In this document: one piece after another, positions 7,479 through 15,413 of the stretch
Position numbering within the stretch: the first letter of the stretch is position 1
Layout: the number at the start of each line of letters is the position of its first letter
Source: Maricaulis sp036231565
Lineage (GTDB): Bacteria > Pseudomonadota > Alphaproteobacteria > Caulobacterales > Maricaulaceae
Length of the DNA stretch: 34,864 bases
Direction of reading: 5' to 3'
NCBI GenBank assembly: GCA_036231565.1
Contig: JAZAHA010000028.1
Span: 1 to 34,864 of the forward strand
Made by a program: the position numbers and the translations under genes
The notes under the pieces: model-generated
What the model was told of the DNA's origin: nothing
The model's input: only the letters and a program-made list of their open reading frames with translations
Databases searched by the model: none

Positions 7479-7955
7479 CTATTCGCCGGATTTCAACTGG
7501 GACTGCATGTAGCGCTCTTCGCCGATCTTCTCGATCAGGCCGAGCTGGGTCTCCAGATAATCGATATGCTCTTCCTCGGAGGCGAGGATGTCGGTGAAGA
7601 TCTTGCGGGAGACGAAGTCCTGCGCCTGTTCGCAATAGGCGATCGCCTCGACGTAGAAGGGGTGGGCCCGCTTCTCGATCTTCAGGTCACACTCGATGCA
7701 TTCCTTCAGGGTCTCGCCGATATAGATCTTGGACAGGTCCTGTACATTGGGCAGGCCTTCGAGGAAGAGGATACGCTCGATCAAAAGATCGGCGTGCTTC
7801 ATCTCGTCGATGGATTCCTCGTACTCGACCTCGGCGATCTTGCCGAAGCCCCAGTCCTTGTACATGCGGGCATGCAGGAAATACTGGTTCACCGCGGCCA
7901 GCTCGAGCTTGAGCGCCTGGTTGAGATATTCGATGACCTTGGCATCGCCCTTCAT
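7479..7955 (-). CDS. bfr: Bacterioferritin
   Basis: This is a 158-residue, full-length bacterioferritin, an iron-storage cage that oxidises Fe(II) at a di-iron centre and stores it as mineral. The four-helix pattern is clear. LELAAVNQYFLHARM carries the first ferroxidase glutamate, DEMKHADLLIERILFLEG carries the haem-ligand methionine with Glu and His, and ASEEEHIDYLE carries the last Glu and His ligands. ATG 7955 (MKGDAKV) was chosen because GGGAGA lies just upstream and family members start here; an earlier in-frame ATG gives a non-conserved extension. It lies 98 bp downstream of bfd on the same strand, the standard arrangement for iron storage and release. Confidence 0.95.
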   Translation of the reverse strand: MKGDAKVIEYLNQALKLELAAVNQYFLHARMYKDWGFGKIAEVEYEESIDEMKHADLLIERILFLEGLPNVQDLSKIYIGETLKECIECDLKIEKRAHPFYVEAIAYCEQAQDFVSRKIFTDILASEEEHIDYLETQLGLIEKIGEERYMQSQLKSGE

Positions 7956-8053
7956 GGCGCATCTCCCATAGTGACTGGATGCGCCGTACTGTACGGAAAT
8001 GCGGCCTGCGGCCAACCGCTATCTTTGCAAGTGAAAGTGGGAAGCGCTCGCGG

Positions 8054-8251
8054 CTATTCGGCTGCCGTGGCAAGGTCATCCGGGCCGAGCCGGTGCATCG
8101 CAATCATGTCGGCAACATCCGGCAGGCAGCGGCCGCAGCGCGGCTTGGCTTCGCAGCGCTTGAACACGCAGCCGACTTCCTTCACCGCCGGATCGGCAGC
8201 GGCAGCCTGGAGTTCCTTGTCGCGCAGGGCGTTGCAGATGCAGACATACAT
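8054..8251 (-). CDS. bfd: Bacterioferritin-associated ferredoxin
   Basis: This 65-residue [2Fe-2S] protein passes electrons to bacterioferritin to reduce and release stored iron. MYVCICNAL supplies Cys4 and Cys6, and RCGRC supplies the C-x-x-C pair, matching the Bfd cluster motif. An additional pair of cysteines lies in GCVFKRC. The start was set at ATG 8251 (MYVCIC), since family members begin exactly there; the upstream extension is not conserved. It is encoded directly before bfr. A Fur-like hexamer array and a TTGACA element lie 42-62 bp upstream, consistent with induction on iron starvation. Confidence 0.92.
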   Translation of the reverse strand: MYVCICNALRDKELQAAAADPAVKEVGCVFKRCEAKPRCGRCLPDVADMIAMHRLGPDDLATAAE

Positions 8252-8292
8252 GGGCGGACTCGTTTCCCGGAAGTCGTGGGTCAACTTGTCCC

Positions 8293-8313
8293 GCGAATGC
8301 GAATGACTGTCAA
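8293..8313 (-). promoter_or_regulatory. Possible Fur-type site and -35 element upstream of bfd
   Basis: The plus strand shows GCGAAT GCGAAT GACTGT, adjacent hexamers of the kind that make up Fur boxes. The overlapping minus-strand TTGACA (8313-8308) is a perfect -35 hexamer facing bfd. No convincing -10 was found at 16-18 bp, so this is tentative. Confidence 0.3.
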
Positions 8314-8402
8314 CTTCATAAAAGATGCAGAGTCAGTCATTCCCTGTTTACGCGAGCGCCGCCGGTCTGCCGGAGGGGCGAACCGGCAAGCGAACCAGCC
8401 CG

Positions 8403-9194
8403 CTAGCTGCCGCGCATGATATCGCCGATCGGCCCCAGGACCGAGCCCTCGCCCTGACCGGAACCGGTGCGCGGCACATTCGCCAGAATACGGCCCGCGA
8501 GGCGCGAGAACGGCATGGATTGGAGCCAGACCTTCCCCGGACCGCGCAGGCGCGCGAAGAACACGCCTTCACCGCCGAAGATCATCGACTTGATATTGCC
8601 CGCCCGCTCGATCTCGAAGTCAACACCGGGCGTGTAGGCGACCACGCAGCCGGTATCGACATGCAGTTCCTCGCCCGGCGCCAGTTCACGCTCGATCAGC
8701 GTGCCGCCGGCGTGCACAAAGCACCAGCCCGTGCCCTGCAGGCGTTGCATGATGAAGCCTTCACCGCCGAACAGGCCGGTCATGATCCGCTTCTGCAGCG
8801 CGATACCGATCGACACGCCCTTGGCCGCCGCCAGGAAACTGTCTTTCTGGCAGATCAGCTCACCGCCCAGATCCGGCAGGTGGACCGGGATGATCGTGCC
8901 GGGGAATGGCGCAGCGAAGGCAACATGCGCCTTGCCCTGTCCCTGGTGGCTGAAGACGGTCATGAACAGGCTCTCGCCGGTCAGAAGCCGCTTGCCGGCG
9001 CCGGCCAGCGCGCCCCAGACGCCAGACTGGTTCGACGAACCGTCGCCGAACACGGCATCCATGCCGACACTGGGTGACTTGTACATCATTGCACCGGCTT
9101 CCGAGACGACGCTCTCGCCCGGATCCAGTTCGATCTCGACATACTGGATGTCACCACCGCCGATCTTGTAATCGATCACGTCCGTCTGGCTCAT
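8403..9194 (-). CDS. AIM24/TIGR00266 family protein
   Basis: This 263-residue protein belongs to the family of bacterial proteins related to mitochondrial AIM24. The family fold is a repeated beta structure and its biochemical function is not established. Family hallmarks are the glycine-rich beta repeats: LDPGESVVSEAGAMMYKSP near the N-terminus, FGGEGFIMQRLQG in the middle, and the second-half repeat IFGGEGVFFARLRGPG. No signal peptide or membrane segment is seen. ATG 9194 (MSQTDVIDYKI) was preferred over the TTG two codons earlier because GAAGGGGA is well spaced from it. It stands alone between bfd and the response regulator. Confidence 0.8.
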   Translation of the reverse strand: MSQTDVIDYKIGGGDIQYVEIELDPGESVVSEAGAMMYKSPSVGMDAVFGDGSSNQSGVWGALAGAGKRLLTGESLFMTVFSHQGQGKAHVAFAAPFPGTIIPVHLPDLGGELICQKDSFLAAAKGVSIGIALQKRIMTGLFGGEGFIMQRLQGTGWCFVHAGGTLIERELAPGEELHVDTGCVVAYTPGVDFEIERAGNIKSMIFGGEGVFFARLRGPGKVWLQSMPFSRLAGRILANVPRTGSGQGEGSVLGPIGDIMRGS

Positions 9195-9268
9195 GCACAA
9201 TCCCCTTCGCTTGTGTGATGGGGAGACAGCCTAGGGCGCCGGACCGTCCGGGCAAGCGGTATTGTGCC

Positions 9269-9292
9269 ACGGCCCTTCCCGGGGCGGGCCGT
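9269..9292 (-). terminator. Hairpin downstream of the response regulator gene
   Basis: A 7-bp perfect stem (ACGGCCC 9269-9275, GGGCCGT 9286-9292) begins about 25 bp past the stop of the minus-strand gene ending at 9317. No T-run follows, so it could also simply protect the 3' end. Confidence 0.35.
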
Positions 9293-9316
9293 CTTTCCGG
9301 TCAGATCAAAAACAGA

Positions 9317-9733
9317 TCAGATGGTCTGGATGTCGGCTTCGCCGACGGCCTGCCTGATGCGGTGGGCCAGATGCACCGGCACGTCACCGCAGCTTTTGCG
9401 GAAGCTCTCATTCTTGTCGAGACGGGCGATATCGTCCGGTAGGCGCGCGGCATCTACACTCATCGACCCCGACAGGATCAGGATCGGCGTGTCACCGGCA
9501 TGGCTCTGCGTCGTTTCCAGTGTGTCGCGGGGGTGGATGGAGTCCGGCAGGCGCAGGTCGAGCAGGACGAGGTCGTACTCATTGCGGCCGAGCAGGCGTT
9601 TGGCATCCCGCAGCGTGCGGGCGACCTCGAACGCGATGTCCAGGTCGCCGGCTTCGCAGACGGCATGCTGGACCAGCATCGCATCTGCAAAATCGTCCTC
9701 GACGTGCAGCACTTTGAGTGCGCGGTTCGCCAT
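9317..9733 (-). CDS. Single-domain response regulator
   Basis: This 138-residue protein consists only of a CheY-like receiver domain. The acidic pair is in HVEDD, the phosphoacceptor aspartate is in LVLLDLRLPDS, the conserved Ser is in ILILSGS and the lysine is in RLDKNES. No output domain follows, so it probably works by protein interaction or in a phosphorelay. ATG 9733 was chosen over GTG 9736 because the GGAGG upstream is better spaced. No histidine kinase is encoded nearby, so its partner is unknown. Confidence 0.85.
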   Translation of the reverse strand: MANRALKVLHVEDDFADAMLVQHAVCEAGDLDIAFEVARTLRDAKRLLGRNEYDLVLLDLRLPDSIHPRDTLETTQSHAGDTPILILSGSMSVDAARLPDDIARLDKNESFRKSCGDVPVHLAHRIRQAVGEADIQTI

Positions 9734-9803
9734 CACTTCCTCCCTCGTCCGCCAGACTAGCCCTGTTGCCTTACCGAACTGTTTATGACGCCCCTTTTTG
9801 TCG

Positions 9804-10700
9804 TCAAAACCCGTTCGGCAACTTCACGCTGTGACGCAGTGCCGCTGCGATTACCGTGTTTCGCAACAGCATGGCAATCGTCATCGGTCCGATACCGCCC
9901 GGGACCGGGGTAATCCAGCCCGCATGCTTCACGATCTCGTCAAAGGCGGCGTCACCCACCAGGCGGGTCTTGCCCTCGCCGCGCTCGGGCGCGGGGATGC
10001 GGTTGATACCGACATCCAGCACGCAGGCGCCCGGCTTCACCCAGTCGCCCCTGACCATTTCCGGACGTCCGACGGCGGGCACCACGATATCGGCGGTGCG
10101 GACCAGTGCGGGCAGGTCCTGCGTGCGCGAGTGCGCGATCGTGACCGTGGCGTTCTTTTCCAGGAAAAGCAGGGCGGTCGGCTTGCCGACCAGGATCGAG
10201 CGGCCGATCACCACCACCGACTTGCCCGAAACATCACCCATCGCCCGTTCGGCCAGCAGCACACAGCCCGACGGCGTGCACGGACGCAGGCCCCGCTTGC
10301 CCAGCACGAGACGTCCGGCCGACGCTTCGGTGAGACCGTCGACATCCTTGTCCGGATGGATTGCCCCGATGACCCGGTTGGCGTCGATATGATCGGGCAA
10401 CGGCATCTGGACGAGAATGCCGTCCACACCGTCATCGGCATTGAGGCCGGCGACGATCTCCAGGACCTCGGCCTCGCTCGTCTCTGCCGGCTTGCGGATC
10501 TCGATCGAGCGCATGCCCGCCGCTTGCGTGCGAAGCCCCTTGTTGCGGACATAGACGTCGCTGGCCGGATCGTCGCCGATCAGCACCACGGCGAGACAGG
10601 GCACGCGGCCCAGGGCCTTGGCCAGTCCGGCCGCAGCCTCGGCTGCCCGGGCGTCGATTTCAGCCGCAACGGCCTTGCCATCGATCAGTTCAGCGCTCAT
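9804..10700 (-). CDS. folD: Methylenetetrahydrofolate dehydrogenase / cyclohydrolase
   Basis: FolD, 298 residues, full length. It interconverts 5,10-methylene-THF, methenyl-THF and 10-formyl-THF in cytosolic one-carbon metabolism, using NADP. Visible family signatures are SDVYVRNKGLRTQ with the catalytic lysine after the tyrosine, GILVQMPLPDHID, KDVDGLT, RPCTPSG, VVIGRSILVGKPTALL (dinucleotide binding) and the C-terminal TPVPGGIGPMTIAMLL. ATG 10700 overlaps the yggU gene by 11 bp, and GGAGG precedes it. The order yggT-yggU-folD on one strand makes an operon. Confidence 0.95.
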   Translation of the reverse strand: MSAELIDGKAVAAEIDARAAEAAAGLAKALGRVPCLAVVLIGDDPASDVYVRNKGLRTQAAGMRSIEIRKPAETSEAEVLEIVAGLNADDGVDGILVQMPLPDHIDANRVIGAIHPDKDVDGLTEASAGRLVLGKRGLRPCTPSGCVLLAERAMGDVSGKSVVVIGRSILVGKPTALLFLEKNATVTIAHSRTQDLPALVRTADIVVPAVGRPEMVRGDWVKPGACVLDVGINRIPAPERGEGKTRLVGDAAFDEIVKHAGWITPVPGGIGPMTIAMLLRNTVIAAALRHSVKLPNGF

Positions 10701-11013
10701 CGCTTGGCCCCTCCAGCAGGCTCCGGATACGCGCCAACACCGGGCCCTCGGCCTCGATGCGGACGGTTTTCAGTCGGGATGTGGCGCCGCGTATAACATC
10801 CAGATCGCGTTTGGGAAGACCCAGATGTTTCGCCAGGAGCGCAATCAACGCGGTGTTGGCTTTGCCCTTCTCGGGCACGGCGCGCACACGCACCGCCAGA
10901 TGCCGGCTGCCATCGGCGCTGTCCTGCCAGCCTTCAACCGCGTCCGCCGAGGCGTTGGGCGTCAGACGAACATGCAGGACCAGCCCTGCCGCATCACTCT
11001 GCAGGCCGCTCAT
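10690..11013 (-). CDS. yggU: DUF167 (YggU) family protein
   Basis: This 107-residue protein is of the small DUF167/YggU family, of unknown molecular function. The family core is present: LHVRLTPNASADAV, VRVRAVPEKGKANTALI and LAKHLGLPKRDLDVIRG. ATG 11013 directly follows the stop of yggT with no gap, and its end overlaps folD by 11 bp, so translation is probably coupled through all three genes. YggT and YggU are neighbours in many proteobacteria. Confidence 0.88.
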   Translation of the reverse strand: MSGLQSDAAGLVLHVRLTPNASADAVEGWQDSADGSRHLAVRVRAVPEKGKANTALIALLAKHLGLPKRDLDVIRGATSRLKTVRIEAEGPVLARIRSLLEGPSDER

Positions 11014-11313
11014 CTAGAAGATGCGCATCAGCTCCCCGAGCACATAGCCCTGCACAAAGCCGATCAGCAGCAAGAGGACGATGGGCGAGAAGTCCATCCC
11101 GCCGAGCGGCGGCAGGATGCGGCGGATCGGCGACAGGAGCGGCTCGGTGATCGCCGACGTCACACGCCAGATCGTTGAGACAAACTGATTGTGCGCATTC
11201 ACCACATTGAAGCTGATCAGCCAGCTCAGGATCACGCTGACAAGAACAACGATCCACAACAGGTTCAACAGCGGGTGGATGATGTAGACAATGAGGCCGT
11301 CGATCGGGGACAT
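11014..11313 (-). CDS. yggT: YggT family membrane protein
   Basis: This 99-residue inner-membrane protein has two clear hydrophobic segments (about residues 7-36 and 76-93). Between them is the family signature TSAITEPLLSPIRRILPPLGGMDFSP. YggT proteins have been linked to osmotic or ion homeostasis, but the mechanism is unsettled. It is the first gene of the yggT-yggU-folD cluster. Confidence 0.88.
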   Translation of the reverse strand: MSPIDGLIVYIIHPLLNLLWIVVLVSVILSWLISFNVVNAHNQFVSTIWRVTSAITEPLLSPIRRILPPLGGMDFSPIVLLLLIGFVQGYVLGELMRIF

Positions 11314-11531
11314 GGGCGGTTTTTCCTCGGCATTCGCTCGCTTTCCCTGCTTCTAGCCCGCGTGGGCAGGGAAGGTCCAGAAGCGTGTGCGCTCACCGGC
11401 ACATATCCCGCAAGGACCGGGCGGGTTGGCCCGGAAGGCCCTTCTGCGACAGACGCGTTGACGTACCCGCAATCCGGTGACACATAAACCGCTCCCAAAC
11501 CCGCTGCGTCTTGCGCTCGCGGGAAGGTGAC

Positions 11532-11604
<73 letters not shown>

Positions 11605-11607
<3 letters not shown>

Positions 11608-11700
11608 TCCTTCGCCCTGCGGGCTTCGGATGGCAAGCCATCCGGCGCGCGCACTCCTGGGCGAAGAGATGCCCTCCGAAGCCTTGGCGAAGGAGGGCGG
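11605..11700. repeat. Dispersed two-hairpin (REP/BIME-like) repeat, copy 2
   Basis: This is the second copy of the 7309-7405 repeat, starting at the CCA end of tRNA-Ala. The first hairpin is CGGATGG/CCATCCG (11627-11644). Relative to copy 1, a G-C pair has become A-T on both sides. The second hairpin, GCCCTCC/GGAGGGC, is unchanged. The rest of 11701-11850 is leader sequence of the S41 peptidase gene with nothing else recognised. Confidence 0.75.
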
Positions 11701-11850
11701 GGCGACACGCCCCACCGCAAGCAAAATCCCTGCTGTCTGCATCGCCACGCCGTCGCCTGCAGAACACGTCCTCCATCCTACCAAGCGGTAATTTGATCTG
11801 GGCGCTCCGGCTCTCTACGCCTGTACGATGTCCTGAAGGGGGGAGCTGAG

Positions 11851-13182
11851 ATGCGGTTTCTGGTTTGCCTTGCAATGCTTGTCCTGGCGGCACCGTCCGC
11901 TCTGGCCCAGCCCGCACCAACACCGATCGATGCGGAAACCCGTAATGCCGCGATCGCGGAAGTCGGCGATCTCATTGCCGAGAACTATTACGACGCCGCA
12001 CGTGGTGCCGCCATTGCCGAGGAGCTGGCCGCTTTCGCCCGCTCTCCGCAGGCTGCCGGCATCGATACCGGCCAGGGTCTGGCAACTGCGCTGGTCGAAT
12101 TCCTGCGCGAGCGGGACCGGCACTTCAACGCGGCTTGGCGCGGTCCCGACTTTATTGCCCAGGTCCAGGCGCAATGGGATGCCGAAGAAGCCGCCGGCGG
12201 CGCGGAAGAGGACAGTATCGAGCGCTGGGCCGAATACCGGCCGCAAAATTACGGCTTCAACGATGTGCGCGTGCTGGAGGGCAATATCGGCTATATGGCC
12301 GTCACCACTTTCAACCCGCTGATCGCATCGCGGTCAAAGGCCGATGCAGCCCTGTCCTTCCTCGCCGATACCGATGCCGTCATCATCGATCTACGCGGTA
12401 ATCGCGGCGGCGAGCCGGAGCTGGTGAACTATCTGCTGAGCCATTTCACGGCGGGCGACGAGCGCGTTCACTACAATACGGTCCTGCAGCGCAATGCAGA
12501 CGCCGAAGACCTCTACACGATTGCAGATCACCCGATGGGCCATCGCCCCGACGTCCCGCTCTATGTGCTGGTCTCAGGCGAGAGTTTCTCGGCTGCAGAA
12601 GCCCTGGCCTATCATCTTCAGGCCATGGGCCGCGCGACGGTGATCGGCGAAGTCACCGGCGGCGGCGCCAATGCCGGACGGGTCTTCCTCGCACCGGCCG
12701 GCCTGATCGTCTTCATTCCGGACACGACGGGCCGCAGCCCGTTTACCGGCGGAAACTGGGACCGCACCGGCGTGCAGCCCGATATCGAGGTGGCGGCCGG
12801 CGACGCCCTGGAGCGGGCCCGGGTGGAGGCTCTGACCCGGCAGGTCTCCGGCGTGGAGATCGAGGGGCCGCAGGCCATGCAGTCGGCCTACCAGCTGGCG
12901 CTGGCCCAGGCCGAAGCCGGCCGCTGGGTTCCGACCCCGGCCGAGCTGGAAGCCTGCACCGGCCAGTATAATGGCGGCCGTGTCTGGCTGGAGGACGGGC
13001 AGCTGCGTTACCAGGGCAGCAGTAATGTGCTCGTGCTGACACCCTTTGCGCCGGGCGTCTTTCACTTCCCGGACAATGATACGGTGCAGGTCCACTTCCC
13101 CGGCTACCGGAGCGGCCGGGCCAGCGCCATGCGGCAGGCCTATCCCAGCGGAAATTTCTTCGATCGCGAACGCGTCGACTGA
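11851..13182 (+). CDS. Secreted S41 family peptidase (IRBP/tricorn-like)
   Basis: This 443-residue serine peptidase has a clear signal peptide (MRFLVCLAMLVLAAPSALA, cleavage after ALA-Q), so it acts in the periplasm or outside the cell. Residues 30-100 are the family's N-terminal helical domain. The core has GYMAVTTFNP, VIIDLRGNRGGEPELVNYLL (oxyanion region) and SGESFSAAEALAYHL, with the probable nucleophile Ser247. VTGGGANAG and WDRTGVQPDIEV follow. No PDZ domain was seen, which fits the retinol-binding-protein-3-like branch of S41. The C-terminal 90 residues form a small beta-rich domain. GGGGGGAG lies upstream of ATG 11851. The substrate is unknown. Confidence 0.88.
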   Translation: MRFLVCLAMLVLAAPSALAQPAPTPIDAETRNAAIAEVGDLIAENYYDAARGAAIAEELAAFARSPQAAGIDTGQGLATALVEFLRERDRHFNAAWRGPDFIAQVQAQWDAEEAAGGAEEDSIERWAEYRPQNYGFNDVRVLEGNIGYMAVTTFNPLIASRSKADAALSFLADTDAVIIDLRGNRGGEPELVNYLLSHFTAGDERVHYNTVLQRNADAEDLYTIADHPMGHRPDVPLYVLVSGESFSAAEALAYHLQAMGRATVIGEVTGGGANAGRVFLAPAGLIVFIPDTTGRSPFTGGNWDRTGVQPDIEVAAGDALERARVEALTRQVSGVEIEGPQAMQSAYQLALAQAEAGRWVPTPAELEACTGQYNGGRVWLEDGQLRYQGSSNVLVLTPFAPGVFHFPDNDTVQVHFPGYRSGRASAMRQAYPSGNFFDRERVD

Positions 13183-13295
13183 ACCGGTCCCGCGTACAAC
13201 TTGCCCGATCCAGAGCCCGGACGCTTCGTCACCGGACGGCCTTCTTGCCGCCAGCTTCAAGGGCGGCCCAGCCCACCGGGACTACCCGCGACGGC

Positions 13296-15218
13296 TCAAC
13301 CCGCATCCAATGCGGCGACCAGTGCGTTGAGATCGCCGCCGATCTGCCGGCCGAGCCAGACAGCGGCGGCAGGTGTCAGGTGTGCATTGTCGATATAGAT
13401 CGCTGCCCCGTCAGTCGTATTGGACAGGCAGGTATCCGGGCAAAGCACGGACCAGACATCGACAAAGCGGATATTCTCATACCCCTCGATGATTTCTGCC
13501 AATTGTGCGCTCCTGGCTGACAGGTCAACGCGCAAATTGGGCGTAAGGTCGTCGTTGAACGCCGCACTATTGACGATGTTGATGACCTGTTCCGAAAAGA
13601 TGGGGCGGGGACCGAAGACGACGACAGGAACGCCGAGGCTGTTGAGGTATTCGAATGCGCTCTCCGGCGCCGGCCACCATTGCCAATTCGCGGCGATGAC
13701 AATAGCACCGACGTCCGGACTTTCCCCGGCAAACCGGTACCTGAAACTGTTCATGTCCTGGCAACCCTGAGAGCGGTTGCCGCCGGGCTCGGGGTAAAAG
13801 GGTATGCATCCCGCCCAGCTCGCGGACATAATTCTCGCCGGCGGCAGGACCGTCTCAAGCATTATGACGGTCTCGGCGCCAAAACTGTCGGCGATTACCA
13901 GCACTGAACGGCCACGCACACTGCGCGCGAGGCAAGCGCCCTGCTCGTAGTCTGCAAACGTATGACGGTCGCCGGGCTGGCAGCCCAGAACAGCCCTGCC
14001 ATCCCTCGCCCGCGTGCGGGAAGCCTGCCGCAACTCCTCGACAGTATAACCCAGCCGGCTTCCGTCTGCCCGCGCGTAGTCGAACGGCTCCACGTCCTCT
14101 TCCGGCGGGTTCGAGGAGAGGATCGTCACGGCGAGCGTGCCGGAACACAGGATGATCGCGAAGGATGACAGGAGCTTGAAGCGGTGCGTCCGCTCACTAT
14201 CGCGCCGCGTTACCCGCACCGGCGTCTCGACAAGGCGATACAGGCCTTCCGCGAGCACCCATGTCAGCACCAGCATCAGGGCTATCCGGGAAGCGTCCGG
14301 CCAGTCGCTCAAGCCCATCTTCACGAGTACGATAACGGGCCAGTGAACAAGATAGGTGGAGTACGCCCTCAGGCCGACATAGCGCATGGGCGCCGCGCTG
14401 AGAACCCGGCCCGCAACGCCCTGCATACTGCAAAGCACAAGGCTGGCCGCAAGCGCCGGCGCAACAGCCGAAAGCACATAAGGCGAGCTGTTCCCTTTAA
14501 CGACGACCGATAGCACCAGGAGCATGCCGACTCCTGCTGCAGCGAGCGCGCCGTGGCGGTCCCACGCAAACAGCGCCGGATAGCGGGTCAGCAAGACAGC
14601 AACGCCGGCACCCAGAGCAAATTGGAATATCCGGGCGGGCGTCAGGAAAAATGCCGCGGACGGATGATTGTCTGCGAGGGTCAGTGAAAACACCAAGCCA
14701 AAGACCACCAGCCCCCCGAGCAGGGCGAGCAGACGCGGCTTCATGAAAAACAAAAGCAGGGGCCAAAAAAGATAAAACTGCTCCTCGACACCCAGAGACC
14801 AGGTGTGCAGGAACGGGTTTCCCTGACTTACGGTGTCAAAATACCCAGACTGCAGCCAGAAATATATGTTTGAAACCGGAACGATCGAGTAGAAGCCAGC
14901 GACGGAAAATTCTTTGAGGCGCTCGATTCCATATATTTGCGATGCCACAAGGAGCGTTACGGCGACCGTAACAGATACGGCGGGCATAAGACGGGCAATT
15001 CTTTTTGTGTAAAAATCCATAAAGGAGAATTTGTTCTCCTTTATAGAGTGCTCAATATTTTTCGTTATTATAAAACCGCTGACAACAAAAAACACATCTA
15101 CCCCGATAAAACCTCCGGGTAGAAACGCTTCTTCTATATGAAATATCAGAACCAGAAGAATCGCGATGGCCCGCATGCCATCCAGCGGCAAGATATACGA
15201 TGCTTTTGCCTGTGACAC
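13296..15218 (-). CDS. Membrane acyltransferase with C-terminal SGNH domain (OafA/YrhL type)
   Basis: This 640-residue protein has an acyltransferase-3 domain of about ten membrane helices (residues about 8-350) and a periplasmic SGNH hydrolase-like domain. Family motifs are LDGMRAIAILLVLIFH with the key histidine, GFIGVDVFFVVSGFII, HTWSLGVEEQFYLFWP, and in the SGNH part ADSFG and DNAHLTP. Such proteins O-acetylate surface polysaccharides such as LPS O-antigen. The start is GTG 15218 (VSQAKASYILPLDG) behind a GGGGGG ribosome binding site. The longer frame upstream of it encodes a Cys-rich stretch that is not family-like. The 5' third is markedly AT-richer than its neighbours, suggesting horizontal acquisition, which is common for surface-modification genes. 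Confidence 0.87.
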   Translation of the reverse strand: MSQAKASYILPLDGMRAIAILLVLIFHIEEAFLPGGFIGVDVFFVVSGFIITKNIEHSIKENKFSFMDFYTKRIARLMPAVSVTVAVTLLVASQIYGIERLKEFSVAGFYSIVPVSNIYFWLQSGYFDTVSQGNPFLHTWSLGVEEQFYLFWPLLLFFMKPRLLALLGGLVVFGLVFSLTLADNHPSAAFFLTPARIFQFALGAGVAVLLTRYPALFAWDRHGALAAAGVGMLLVLSVVVKGNSSPYVLSAVAPALAASLVLCSMQGVAGRVLSAAPMRYVGLRAYSTYLVHWPVIVLVKMGLSDWPDASRIALMLVLTWVLAEGLYRLVETPVRVTRRDSERTHRFKLLSSFAIILCSGTLAVTILSSNPPEEDVEPFDYARADGSRLGYTVEELRQASRTRARDGRAVLGCQPGDRHTFADYEQGACLARSVRGRSVLVIADSFGAETVIMLETVLPPARIMSASWAGCIPFYPEPGGNRSQGCQDMNSFRYRFAGESPDVGAIVIAANWQWWPAPESAFEYLNSLGVPVVVFGPRPIFSEQVINIVNSAAFNDDLTPNLRVDLSARSAQLAEIIEGYENIRFVDVWSVLCPDTCLSNTTDGAAIYIDNAHLTPAAAVWLGRQIGGDLNALVAALDAG

Positions 15219-15413
15219 GTGCCCCCCCGAGTGTCCGTCCCGATAGTCCCGAATTAACTTTCCGCACCGGGCGGCAATCTTGCAAGTCTTGAGACAAATG
15301 CAAGTCGGTTCCACGCCACCTGGCCGAGTGGCCGCACCCGCGGCTTTTCCTGCCGTTTCATTGGCCTGTTCACAGCAATCGGCCGGCGGCTCATGGACAA
15401 AAAATCGCAATCC

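Noticed and set aside
7144..7635. Several ORFs across the repeat at 7309-7405 and into the end of bfr
   Set aside because: They are produced by the dispersed repeat (translations such as PPSFAKASEG) and by the bfr shadow, without ribosome binding sites.
13183..13295. Possible terminator between the S41 peptidase and acyltransferase genes
   Set aside because: Only a weak 6-bp GCCGCC/GGCGGC pairing was found, with no T-run.
15219..15410. N-terminal extension of the acyltransferase frame
   Set aside because: The extension is Cys-rich and unlike the family. GTG 15218 has a better ribosome binding site and starts directly before the first helix.
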